Assembly: GCA_046704385.1 (NCBI GenBank)
Contig: JBJKSB010000091.1
Coordinates: 14,143 to 78,142 of the forward strand
Length of the DNA stretch: 64,000 nucleotides
Direction of reading: 5' to 3'
Source: GH45 sp046704385
GTDB lineage: Bacteria; Bacteroidota; Bacteroidia; Bacteroidales; SZUA-534
Within the stretch, counting starts at the first letter, position 1; each line of letters starts with the position of its first letter. The notes under the pieces were generated by a model that worked only from the letters and a program-made list of their open reading frames with translations, searched no databases and was not told where the DNA came from. The position numbers and the translations under genes were made by a program. Positions 26,253 through 34,838 of the stretch are shown here, in pieces.

Positions 26253-27581
26253 TTAAAAAGGTATTTGGCTATCCAACCTGACCACATCGCATTTTAAATT
26301 TAAACCTTTTTTTAGGTGTTGATTGGTAAATGAACCCGGATAGCACGATATTTCAGCAGAATATATCCATCCAGAATTTGGTAAAGCACAAACCCGAATG
26401 GTGTCGCAGCCATCTCTGTTTTCTTCGATAAAATTCATTCGTTTATCGTAAGCATTTGCATATTTATTACATATCCGGCATTGATAAACCAGGCTAGATA
26501 ATTGAAATATTAAACTTATGATAAGAATTATTTTTATATGTTTTTTAAGGAAAGCTACTGAATTCAGAATAACATATGCAGTTATAAAAAACAAAGTGGT
26601 AACAGGCAACAATGCTCTTATGGCGGCAATATCCTGTGTTTTATAAGTAACTGGTAATTGAAAAATATAAATGGCTGCGAGGAATATTAAAATAATTGCA
26701 TTATTAAATTTCTTCTTATTTATTTGCTTGTAGTTACTATAATTAATTGGAAGTACAATTGATAAAATAGTTGCTCCAAATAAAATGACAGGCATTTGTG
26801 GAAGCAGCTTTTTGATAAGAATAATTCCACTCATTTTCACATTCAGAATCAGGCCATGAAAAACTGATATTTTATCAAAAAAGGACTCCCGCTCTATATT
26901 TCCCGGCCCTAACATTAAGATAACCAATGTAATGGCAATTGAGAATATTGCAACACCCATTTTCATTATTTGCCTGTTGGTGATATTCAATCTTTTGTTA
27001 AATATTATAAGGAAAACCATTAAGCAAATTACAAATAACGACAGAATCTCATTAAGCCCTCCTATCAATAAAAAGATAGTAGCTATAAAAAAATACCCTG
27101 TAAAATTACGAGACTGTTTAATAATAAATGAGGCACCCAAAATCAACAAAGCAAAACTTAAAGTAAACGAACTGTTTGCCGATAACCAAAACCAGGTCTC
27201 ACCAATATTAACAGTTGAATAAAATATTACTGACAATGTAAATAGGGAGATATTAAAAATCGTAAAATTTGAAAGTTTACTTTCTAAATTCCTGTATAAC
27301 CTAAAAATGGCAAACAGAAACAGCAAAAACAGAAATGTATTAAATAAAAAATATTTTGACGATGCCGGAACAGATGTAACTAAAAAGCTTACAAAAACAC
27401 CAATAAATCTTGTACACCAGTGGTTATATTGAAATAAAGTACCGTCAATAACTCCCATCTCGCGGACCACATACATTGAATAAAAATCGTCATGTGCAGG
27501 CCGGGTATAAAAGTTTACCATAAAAAAGATGGCAACAAAAACCAGATTATTAAAAAGCAAAAGCCTGTTTTTTAATGTCAT
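26253..27581 (-). CDS. Polytopic membrane protein (DUF6056-like)
   Basis: The protein has 442 residues with about ten to eleven hydrophobic helices. An early periplasmic loop motif PAHDDFYS followed by NHWCTRFIGVF recalls DUF6056 proteins, which resemble GT-C glycosyltransferases with an acidic loop after helix 1. The C-terminal soluble tail (about 375-442) contains several Cys (CRICNK, GCDTIRVC, EISCYPG). The function is unknown; a lipid-linked sugar transferase is a possibility only. Start ATG at 27581, 43 bp after the arr stop. Confidence 0.7.
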   Translation of the reverse strand: MTLKNRLLLFNNLVFVAIFFMVNFYTRPAHDDFYSMYVVREMGVIDGTLFQYNHWCTRFIGVFVSFLVTSVPASSKYFLFNTFLFLLFLFAIFRLYRNLESKLSNFTIFNISLFTLSVIFYSTVNIGETWFWLSANSSFTLSFALLILGASFIIKQSRNFTGYFFIATIFLLIGGLNEILSLFVICLMVFLIIFNKRLNITNRQIMKMGVAIFSIAITLVILMLGPGNIERESFFDKISVFHGLILNVKMSGIILIKKLLPQMPVILFGATILSIVLPINYSNYKQINKKKFNNAIILIFLAAIYIFQLPVTYKTQDIAAIRALLPVTTLFFITAYVILNSVAFLKKHIKIILIISLIFQLSSLVYQCRICNKYANAYDKRMNFIEENRDGCDTIRVCALPNSGWIYSAEISCYPGSFTNQHLKKGLNLKCDVVRLDSQIPF

Positions 27582-27624
27582 TTTTTATATTGGTTTTAAC
27601 AACAAAGCCCGAAGTATTTTTAAA

Positions 27625-28074
27625 TTATTCGTCATTCAACGAATTGATACCCTGTTCTTTAAGTTTTTCTAATCCAGCTTTCATGGCTTTTACCTGCTCC
27701 ATAGGATGTCCCTGCCAAATTGTAACTTCTCCTAAAACTTTAAAGGGTTCAACAGAACGATAAGACTTTGTGGGATTGCCCGGGAATTTTCTATCAGTCA
27801 AATCAGGATCATCCTCAATGGCTCCGGTGGGTTCAACTAAATAGATTCTTTCGTGCCCTTCCCCCAAAGCCAGCTCAGCACCCCATATAGCAGCATCAAG
27901 TGTAGCAGTCAAAAAAATGTATTTTGCATCTTTTCGTTGCCCAAAGTTTGAACTAAAACCAATTTCGATTAAATCTCCAACCTCCAGGTCTGCTTTAGTT
28001 CCGTGAAAATAAGTCTGTGCGAACGGAGTTGCACCTGTTCCATTTGATACCTGCCCGTTATTGTTTTGTTCCAT
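27625..28074 (-). CDS. arr: NAD+-rifampin ADP-ribosyltransferase (Arr)
   Basis: The protein has 149 residues, the usual Arr length. Family-defining segments are all present: TYFHGTKADLEVGDL near the N-terminus, FLTATLDAAIWGAELALG in the middle, IYLVEPTGAIEDDPDLTD, FPGNPTKSYRSVEPFKVLGE and a final IWQGHPME. Arr transfers ADP-ribose from NAD+ to the C23 hydroxyl of rifamycins and inactivates them. It begins 48 bp after the IMP dehydrogenase-like gene on the same strand and is probably cotranscribed with it. No mobile-element sequence is adjacent, so it looks like a resident rather than a freshly acquired cassette. Activity is predicted from conservation only. Confidence 0.93.
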   Translation of the reverse strand: MEQNNNGQVSNGTGATPFAQTYFHGTKADLEVGDLIEIGFSSNFGQRKDAKYIFLTATLDAAIWGAELALGEGHERIYLVEPTGAIEDDPDLTDRKFPGNPTKSYRSVEPFKVLGEVTIWQGHPMEQVKAMKAGLEKLKEQGINSLNDE

Positions 28075-28122
28075 TGCCAGATTTTATGTTTTTACCAAAT
28101 TTTAATTATTGGGATATAAAAA

Positions 28123-29619
28123 CTATTTATCAACTTCTTTCACAATCACATCATGAGCGCTTCCTTCAATTATACTCGTTGATGATACCAGTGTAATTTT
28201 AGCTTCGGATTTCAATTCTTTTAATGTAGATGCACCACAACTGCACATGGTAGATTTTATTTTCCCTATGGTTTGGTCTAAATTATCTTTAAGTTTTCCT
28301 GCATATGGTACATAACTATCCACACCTTCTTCAAATTTTAAATTATCGGTGCCACCCATATCGTACCGCTGCCAGTTTCTTGCCCTGTTGGAACCTTCGC
28401 CCCAATACTCTTTCACATAATTACCACCAACCAGGAGTTTTCTTGTCGGACTTTCATCAAAACGGGCAAAGTATCGGCCCATCATTAAAAAATCTGCCCC
28501 CATTGCGAGAGCAAGTATCATGTGATAGTCCTGCACTATACCTCCGTCGGAACATATTGGAATATATTCGCCGGTTTCTTCAAAAAAGCCGTTTCGGGCA
28601 TCGGCAACATCAATTAAAGCTGTAGCCTGGCCTCTGCCAATTCCTTTTTGTTCACGGGTAATGCAAATTGAACCTCCTCCAACACCAACTTTTATAAAGT
28701 CGGCTCCGGCTTCTGCCAGATATAAAAATCCTTCCTTATCAACTACATTCCCTGCTCCAACCAAAATATCATTCCCATATTTGTCCTTAATATACTCTAT
28801 TGTTTCTTTTTGCCATTCCGAAAATCCATCCGATGAATCAATACACAACACATCAACACCAGCCTCAATAAGCGCTGGAACCCTTTCGGCAAAATCGCGT
28901 GTATTTATTCCGGCCCCGACAATCAATTGTTTTTTAGAATCCAACAGCTCATTTGGATTTTCTTTATGACTGTCATAATCTTTGCGAAACACAAAATATT
29001 TTAGGTTTTGCTTATCATCAACAATAGGCAATGTATTAAGCTTGTGTTCCCAGATAATATCATTTGCATCGCTAAGCGATATACCATCTTCAGCAGTAAC
29101 CATATTTTCAAACGGGGTCATAAAATCCTTTACTTTCATATCAGGATTATCCCTGCTTACCCTATAATCGCGACTGGTTACTATTCCAAGAAGTTTACCT
29201 GAAGATTTTCCATTATGTGTAACCCCAACTGTTGAAAAACCTGTTTTTTCCTTTAATTTGATAACATCCTTAAGCGTATCTTCTGGCGTAATATTAGCCC
29301 GGCTTTCAACAAAACCGGCTTTATATTTTTTAACTTCCGTTACCATTCTTGCCTGGTCTTCGATTGACTGTGACCCGAAGATAAACGACAATCCACCCTC
29401 CTTTGCAAGCGCAATAGCCAATTTACTGTCTGAAACTGATTGCATAATGGCAGATACAAAAGGAACATTTAAGTTAATCCTGGAAGTTTCACCTCTCTTA
29501 AACCGGACTAATGGTGTTTGCAAATTTGTTTTATCAGGAGTGTTCAGTTTTGTTGTCAGTCCCGGTATAATCAGATATTCATTAAAAGTTCTGGAAACTT
29601 CGTTTATAATATTAGCCAT
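28123..29619 (-). CDS. guaB: IMP dehydrogenase-like protein with CBS domains
   Basis: The protein has 498 residues: IMPDH barrel split by two CBS domains (about 100-215). The active-site loop reads GVGGGSICITREQKGIGRGQ, with Cys placed as in IMPDH, and DGGIVQD, GADFLMMGRYFA and YVPYAGKL follow as expected. The loop differs from the common GSICTTR form (Ile for the first Thr, then EQKGIGRGQ), which marks a divergent branch. It converts IMP to XMP in guanine nucleotide synthesis if functional. A second, canonical guaB may exist elsewhere. It lies just upstream of arr on the same strand. Confidence 0.88.
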   Translation of the reverse strand: MANIINEVSRTFNEYLIIPGLTTKLNTPDKTNLQTPLVRFKRGETSRINLNVPFVSAIMQSVSDSKLAIALAKEGGLSFIFGSQSIEDQARMVTEVKKYKAGFVESRANITPEDTLKDVIKLKEKTGFSTVGVTHNGKSSGKLLGIVTSRDYRVSRDNPDMKVKDFMTPFENMVTAEDGISLSDANDIIWEHKLNTLPIVDDKQNLKYFVFRKDYDSHKENPNELLDSKKQLIVGAGINTRDFAERVPALIEAGVDVLCIDSSDGFSEWQKETIEYIKDKYGNDILVGAGNVVDKEGFLYLAEAGADFIKVGVGGGSICITREQKGIGRGQATALIDVADARNGFFEETGEYIPICSDGGIVQDYHMILALAMGADFLMMGRYFARFDESPTRKLLVGGNYVKEYWGEGSNRARNWQRYDMGGTDNLKFEEGVDSYVPYAGKLKDNLDQTIGKIKSTMCSCGASTLKELKSEAKITLVSSTSIIEGSAHDVIVKEVDK

Positions 29620-30032
29620 AATCTTACTTTTAAAAATTTCGCAAAATTAAGACAATTAACACCAACTAACTAATTCTGTTCAGGTTTTCTTCGCACCATT
29701 GGCGCTCACAATTGCTAACGCAATAAGCATAGCCCTACCGGACTATGCTATTGATTACGCCTCTTTTGGGGCTAATAATTAACGGAAAACTTATATTTAT
29801 TGATTTCACAGCACCTCAAAATAAGATTGAGCATCCTTACACTAAGCCAGTATAAAGTTCATTAAGTAACATAGACTCATCTGATGACTAGGTTGCTGGT
29901 TTATAAATAAGTCCGATGAGTATTTAAACAGAACTTTATGAACGCACTACTAATTACAAAAATTTTTTATATCTACATTCCTTCTCATTACTGCATAAAC
30001 CAGAAGATATCCGGGCTATTATATATTTGTTT
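29620..30032. other. 413-bp intergenic region with hairpins
   Basis: No gene was found. A hairpin CAATAAGCATAG / CTATGCTATTG (29721-29753, one bulged A) is repeat-like. Further right, GTTCATTAAGT (29857-29867) and ACTCATC (29875-29881) are mirrored by GATGAGT (29915-29921) and ACTTTATGAAC (29933-29943), giving an imperfect 87-bp inverted repeat. The guaB promoter should lie in the left part, but no consensus was pinned down. Confidence 0.45.
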
Positions 30033-30353
30033 CTAATTATAAATCAGTTCCTCAATAATTTCATAATGTTTTGATTTATGATCAAATCTTTTAAGAATTT
30101 TTCTTGCTTCATCAGGAACATAACATACTTCATAGTCGTTACCAACAAACTCTTTAACACTTTCCAAATCGTCAAAGATCATAATGGTAATAAATTCCAC
30201 TTCATTTTCCACAAAGAGTTTTAAAAGAGATATTTTTCTATAACCTTTCATGTTCTTTTTCTCGATAGATGGAAACACGGTGTGTTTTAGCAACTCTTCA
30301 TATAAATTTGCATTTTCAGGAGTAGTCCATCCATGCCAGATTCTTGCTATCAT
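30033..30353 (-). CDS. Antibiotic-biosynthesis-monooxygenase-like small protein
   Basis: The protein has 106 residues. The start at 30353 (MIARIWHGWT) is chosen because this is the family's usual N-terminus; the frame is open 30 codons further into the upstream gene, which is not protein-like. The pattern MIARIWHG...LLKHTVFPSI...FITIMIFDDLESVKEF...VPDEA...HYEIIEEL fits the dimeric ferredoxin-like ABM fold. Such stand-alone proteins are of unknown role, sometimes oxygenases. It begins 11 bp after the preceding truncated gene, so the two form a small operon. Confidence 0.75.
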   Translation of the reverse strand: MIARIWHGWTTPENANLYEELLKHTVFPSIEKKNMKGYRKISLLKLFVENEVEFITIMIFDDLESVKEFVGNDYEVCYVPDEARKILKRFDHKSKHYEIIEELIYN

Positions 30354-30364
30354 ATTTTTATTAT

Positions 30365-30637
30365 TTAAAGTTTTCGTTTTACATTCATCTCCTGTACCAA
30401 TTCCCAGGTTTTTCCGTGATTGTATGAAATAATATTTTTCCACCTGAAGGAATTATCACTTATGTCGGAAAATATCCATTCACCTTTCTCGTGTTGTACT
30501 TCCATATCCGGTACATAACCAAACCAATCAAACTCCCATTCGCCAACAAATTGTCCAAATATATCTTCCGTATTTTCTGATTCATTATTTACTTTATTTG
30601 ACACTAAAGCATTAAAAAATCCATTATTATTCTCCAT
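30365..30637 (-). pseudogene. Internally deleted WIFS-motif protein gene
   Basis: The frame is intact and encodes 90 residues. It reads FGQFVGEWEFDWFGY...EKGEWIFS and continues directly as DISDNSFRWKNIISY...GKTWELVQEM. From family memory, relatives are about 150-165 residues and have two WIFS-like motifs, one after the N-terminal GEW strand and one before the SFRW strand, with about 70 residues between. Here only one WIFS joins the two flanks, as if recombination between the repeated motif removed the middle. Without the central beta strands the barrel is unlikely to fold. Another view is that this is a genuine short variant. It is followed by the ABM-like gene. Confidence 0.6.
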
Positions 30638-30718
30638 TTTTTAGTAATTATAATTAATATAAGAAAACCCCGGGTGCCACTCTCAAAAGTTGTTAAAATA
30701 CTCAAGGAAACCCTGTGG

Positions 30719-31870
30719 TCATTTTAGATAGAACATCCTGCTAATTATTTTATCATTAAACGACAGTTTAACTATGTAAAACCCTATTGGATTGCCAGTT
30801 ACATCAATCTTTGCCCTAGATGTTTCTTTAGTGGATTTTGACAATATTTTCTCCCCTTCAATATTATATACTTCTATAATTGTACTCTTAACCGGTTCTA
30901 AGTCAAAAGCTATATTTAACACTCCGGAACTTGGATCAGGATAAATTTTAACATTTCCGTTATCATTATCTTTTAGTACAATTTCTTGTGTACTTATTGC
31001 CATGTTTGGTAAATCGTATGACCAAATTCCAGTATCATCAAGTTTTGTACTCCGCCGAATATCAAAGCCCGAATAAGTTTCAATAGTTTCATTTTTAAGT
31101 GATATTTTCCACACTTTAGAGAAATCCCGCTTCAAACAAAAATAAATTACCATTTTTACAGGATCGAACAAAAACGAAATTTGGGTTGGAAAATCACCGG
31201 AGGATTGAACCGTTCGTCTAAGAGTCTCAAACCCATCATTATACCCAAAATCCGATTTGTGATTCTGAATGTATGCAAATGCAGTTTTGTAGCGGTCAGC
31301 TCCCACTCCATAAACCGAATTATAATTCATCCCGATAAAACTGAAATCAGGAAAATTAGTCATGATTAATACACTGTCCTGCACCGGTGTTATGCCGTTT
31401 GATGAACCAAAAGGTTCAACTACAAAAGCATTGCGCGTGCTATCAGCAAATAAAAAATGTGTGTCAATTCCCCATGATGGTATAATCTTTTTAGTTCCAA
31501 TATAGTTTGTTATTTCAGCTATAGTCGACAAACTATTAAGGGAATAATCGTATAAATCACCAATGCCTAATGTATTTGAACTATTGTCAAATGTTGGCTC
31601 TCCATTGTTATAATATAATAATTGACCACATGTAAATAAACCACTATCGTTCATGCCTGCAATAAAACCTCCAGAACCAAATTGCGCCCGAAATATTTTT
31701 TTATTACCAACGTGGAAAATAGAAAATTTTATATCGACATTTGAATAGTCAAAATTCATTCCATACCATTTTTCCCTGGAGTAAACGGCAAAACTCGTGC
31801 ATGCATTTATTCTCAAATGGCAAATACAAAAAATTATAATTAGTATGGATAATTTAATCTTTGTTTTCAA
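30719..31870 (-). CDS. Choloylglycine-hydrolase/C45-like Ntn hydrolase with T9SS sorting domain
   Basis: The protein has 383 residues with signal peptide MKTKIKLSILIIIFCICHLRINA, then Cys. That Cys would be the N-terminal nucleophile after cleavage (CTSFAVYS), followed by WYGMNFDYS, the linear-amide C-N hydrolase pattern of bile salt hydrolases, penicillin acylases and related amidases. The last about 80 residues (VKIYPDPSSGVLNIAF to MFYLK) are a T9SS sorting domain with Asp replacing the usual Asn. No ATG fits; the likely start is TTG at 31870. The likely role is hydrolysis of an amide substrate, perhaps acyl-homoserine or peptide amides, at the cell surface. The upstream region shares a module with the two DUF362 genes. 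Confidence 0.82.
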   Translation of the reverse strand: MKTKIKLSILIIIFCICHLRINACTSFAVYSREKWYGMNFDYSNVDIKFSIFHVGNKKIFRAQFGSGGFIAGMNDSGLFTCGQLLYYNNGEPTFDNSSNTLGIGDLYDYSLNSLSTIAEITNYIGTKKIIPSWGIDTHFLFADSTRNAFVVEPFGSSNGITPVQDSVLIMTNFPDFSFIGMNYNSVYGVGADRYKTAFAYIQNHKSDFGYNDGFETLRRTVQSSGDFPTQISFLFDPVKMVIYFCLKRDFSKVWKISLKNETIETYSGFDIRRSTKLDDTGIWSYDLPNMAISTQEIVLKDNDNGNVKIYPDPSSGVLNIAFDLEPVKSTIIEVYNIEGEKILSKSTKETSRAKIDVTGNPIGFYIVKLSFNDKIISRMFYLK

Positions 31871-32179
31871 AATGTAATTTTTTTGTTCACATGGTTGTAC
31901 CTAACTTCCAAATAATAATAACCCAGACTTTACTTTATGGTTATGCATAAATTATATTTTTTCTTTTTTACAAAAATGATAATACAATTACGGTAAGACT
32001 TAATAATTCCTGCTTTTTTTTTGAGAAAAAATATTGGATTAGGAAGCAATTTCCAATTAGTTTAAACCTGCTTTTATATTAGCTACATATTTTACAAACT
32101 ACTAAACCAACAGCAGGGAACCCAACTAAGTTAAATTTACTTACACTATCCCATAAGTACAGTTGTGCTTTTCAAATTA
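31871..32179 (-). promoter_or_regulatory. Leader of the Ntn-hydrolase gene with shared module (copy C)
   Basis: No gene is present. Read on the minus strand, three blocks recur upstream of the DUF362 genes at 34711-34838 and 37750-37888. Block 1 is a TTGGAAG...-type imperfect palindrome at 31891-31913. Block 2 is the plus-strand 17-mer TTTACAAAAATGATAAT at 31967-31983, identical to 37841-37857. Block 3 resembles GACTTAAGGATTCTTGCT, here degenerate, at 31995-32013. Order is conserved, spacing is not. Confidence 0.55.
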
Positions 32180-32651
32180 TCAGTTAATCCTAATATGAGC
32201 CAATGAAATTATTCTCATTGCATCTGCTATATTCATTCCAATTCTACAATAAAATGGATAATTTTTCTTAAACTCTTTATACATTGGCTCATGGCTTATT
32301 ACATTAATATAATCTGCCCATTTCTCAATTTCCATTATATTGTTAATGCCCCACTTTAAATTAGCTGAGATATCCATGCCTCCTTTTTTAATTACAACTT
32401 TGTTGGAAAGCTTAACTCCGCGTTCTGAAGCATAATCGAGTTATTGGATTAATGTTTTCAGCAATTAAGGTAAAATTATAAGGAATACTGTTTATTATAG
32501 AAACAGCCTTATCATCCACCAAATGAGGTTTTAATTTTTGTGTTTCAATAGCCCTTCCCCACAATGGAAGTAACAATGTTTTCTGAACACTACCAAGTTT
32601 TAATTCATCTGAATCTTTAATACAGTCTATCCTATTTGTATTTTCCGGCAT
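32180..32651 (-). pseudogene. Remnant of a class I SAM-dependent (leucine carboxyl / O-) methyltransferase
   Basis: Two minus-strand fragments remain. The first (32651-32412) matches the N-terminus of this methyltransferase family: DELKLGSVQKTLLLPLWGRAIETQK, LVDDKAVSIINSI and ENINPITRLCFRTRS. The second (in another frame, from about 32438, with an internal Met at 32377, to 32180) matches the C-terminus: KWGINNIMEIEKWADYINVI and a final IISLAHIRI. Family members have about 270 residues; only about 150 codons remain and the SAM-binding centre is missing. A central deletion with a frame change has inactivated the gene. Its 5' region is homologous to that of the AraC gene at 34824. Confidence 0.72.
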
Positions 32652-32757
32652 GGTGCAAATCTTGTATTTTAATCAACACTATGAATTATAAGCAGTTGTA
32701 TGATTGTGTACTTTTCTATCCAGGTATAAATGCTTTGCTAAGTAAAAAATACTATAA

Positions 32758-34710
32758 TTATTCTTTAATTATCCGAACCTGATTTAAATATTTCTGATTG
32801 TCTTTTACAATCAGTTGATATACCCCAACCTGTAAATCAGATACGTTAAGATGAACAATAGTTTCACCTTTAGGAAATGGCCCGACTACTCTTATTAAGT
32901 TGCCCGATAAATCATAAATATTAATTGTGGTTTGGTGGCTGAAAGGTTGATTGCTTTCAATCGTAAGATAATCATCAGAAGGGTTTGGATATGCATTAAT
33001 AACGGTTTTATTAGGTGCCTGTTTTATTGATTCCATGGTGCCATCTAAATTAACAATGGTACAGTTCAAAAACCGATCGTAAGCAAATATTTTAACCTGC
33101 TTAGGATCATTAATCTTTCCGGTTTTCACCCTTATATTATCGAAATTCCCGGTAATAATTGGTGGCAGTGTCTGATCATCCACAGAAATCTCAACCTTAA
33201 CAACTTCAGGATCGGTAATTAAATTCAGGTTTAGCGAATCATCAGTTAAGGTATATGAATTAACAGACAAATTTGGGGCTGTAAAATCAGTATACTTTGC
33301 ATAAGTAGCTATGTTGGCATAATGATCTTTAACCTGATCAACTCTTACCCCATTAATCCTGATGTATTTAGGATCAGCACAACCTATGCTGTCATTATGC
33401 AAAGTTGCGAGATAACTGATTTTGGATGGATCAACCTGCACAATTAATGATTCGATTGCATCCACTGCTACAGCATCTTTGCCTGCAATGATACATCGCG
33501 TATTCTTTTTTCTTAATGAGACCGGATCGGATGTTACCGGTGTTGGCCCATGTTCCATTCCTGTTAAGGCATCCATTATGACATAATCGACAGGTCGGCA
33601 GAGGTAAAAATCATGAATCCAGTTATGGAGGTTAATAAAATTTATACCATCATGTTTAATTTTTGCTACCCTCCAGTGTCGGCTGTCCGATTCTCCATAA
33701 ATGTTTATTGGGGTAGCCCCTATTCCAACGTTTTTTACCGCCCCGGTAACAGCAGCATTGCTGTGGTTTTTTAACACCGGAAGACTTATAACAACATCTG
33801 CATCATAATAAATTTTATTCAAATAATAAATATTCTGTGCATAACTATAAAGTGCCTTACCTTTGGGAAGTGATACTTTAACAAGTTCCGGGGCATTAGT
33901 ATCACCACGGTCACCACAAGCTTCATCAAGACAGATAAAATCGTCAACCCCTTTAATTGTTAACCAACCCATCTTTTGCATATTGTCCCTGGTTTGTCCA
34001 ATACCGGAACCTTCCATAATGTAAATTTTTCCATGCGGATTTTGCTCACGCACCAGATTTACTACAGCCTGAATAACCCTGTAATCGGTGGTAACAGCAT
34101 TAACTTTTTGGGGCAACAATTTATTTGTAGGGTAAAAGTTATCGTCCAATTGGGCAGTAGCAATTAAATTGGGTTTAAGCACCACTACCATACTGTCACG
34201 AATAAGTGTATTAAAACCTCCTGCTAATTCAACAGCTTTTTTAACCATAACACAAATTTCGGCAGAATCAATGTCTTCCGCCGTAGGTTTATCAGAGCGA
34301 ACAATACCTACAACAGCTTTAGGTGCAACCATTGTACTGTCGGCTGTGCTGTCGGCCAGATCAAATGAGGCCTGTGTCTGTGTAGTATCAGCTTTGGTTT
34401 GAAACACACAGGTAGATTGCACTAATCCAAAAATTAACACTGCCAGTATAAAAAATGAAGTGGAAAGCAGGTACCTTGAATTTTTTAAATAATTCCGTGC
34501 TTTTCTATAAAAGAAAAACGATCCGGTAAAACCTGTTAGCCAGATTACAAACGCCGATGCCATTGGAAATGCCACCCTTTGACATGGGTACATGGCCCGC
34601 TGCGGCTTGGGTATAACCCTAATTAAAAACCATATTAATGATATAAATCCGAATGCAATAAACCACAGTTTTTTTCTATAGGTAAATTTGTACTCTATAT
34701 TAAGTTTCAT
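32758..34710 (-). CDS. Membrane-anchored DUF362 protein with T9SS sorting domain (paralogue A)
   Basis: The protein has 650 residues. Three N-terminal helices (LWFIAFGFISLIWFLIRVI; MASAFVIWLTGFTGSFFF; LLSTSFFILAVLIFGLV) surround PKPQRAMYPCQRVAFP. The DUF362 domain (about 125-450) has VVLKPNLIA, YIMEGSGIG, ADVVISLPVLKNHSNAAVTG and AGKDAVAVDAIESL. An Ig-like spacer (about 455-560) and a T9SS sorting domain (NAYPNPSDDYLTIES to VRIIKE) follow. It is the close duplicate of 35788-37749. DUF362 domains include ferredoxin-linked and phosphorus-uptake-annotated proteins, but no role is established. The intact VLKPN and LPVLK motifs argue it is still functional. Confidence 0.87.
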   Translation of the reverse strand: MKLNIEYKFTYRKKLWFIAFGFISLIWFLIRVIPKPQRAMYPCQRVAFPMASAFVIWLTGFTGSFFFYRKARNYLKNSRYLLSTSFFILAVLIFGLVQSTCVFQTKADTTQTQASFDLADSTADSTMVAPKAVVGIVRSDKPTAEDIDSAEICVMVKKAVELAGGFNTLIRDSMVVVLKPNLIATAQLDDNFYPTNKLLPQKVNAVTTDYRVIQAVVNLVREQNPHGKIYIMEGSGIGQTRDNMQKMGWLTIKGVDDFICLDEACGDRGDTNAPELVKVSLPKGKALYSYAQNIYYLNKIYYDADVVISLPVLKNHSNAAVTGAVKNVGIGATPINIYGESDSRHWRVAKIKHDGINFINLHNWIHDFYLCRPVDYVIMDALTGMEHGPTPVTSDPVSLRKKNTRCIIAGKDAVAVDAIESLIVQVDPSKISYLATLHNDSIGCADPKYIRINGVRVDQVKDHYANIATYAKYTDFTAPNLSVNSYTLTDDSLNLNLITDPEVVKVEISVDDQTLPPIITGNFDNIRVKTGKINDPKQVKIFAYDRFLNCTIVNLDGTMESIKQAPNKTVINAYPNPSDDYLTIESNQPFSHQTTINIYDLSGNLIRVVGPFPKGETIVHLNVSDLQVGVYQLIVKDNQKYLNQVRIIKE

Positions 34711-34838
34711 TTGTTAAAATTTTTCATTAATTGTAGTCACTAAAGCAAATAAAATACATGGTTAGAAGCGTAACTTCCAACCAGAATGCCATTGCAAAAA
34801 TGCAAATTATATTAAGTCAGGACTTAAGGATTCTTGCT
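34711..34838 (-). promoter_or_regulatory. Leader of DUF362 paralogue A with shared module (copy A)
   Basis: On the plus strand, TGGTTAGAAG-CGTAA-CTTCCAACCA (34759-34783) is a near-perfect palindrome 48 bp from the start codon; GCAAAAATGCAAAT (34794-34807) is the middle block; and 34814-34838 is a 25-bp block identical to 37864-37888 (begins AAGTCAGGACTTAAGG, ends TTCTTGCT). The last block overlaps the 3' end of the AraC gene. A regulatory function is inferred from conservation in three leaders. Confidence 0.6.

Noticed and set aside
29700..29790. Hairpin region considered as a tRNA or small RNA gene
   Set aside because: No cloverleaf with anticodon loop could be built; only simple hairpins are visible.
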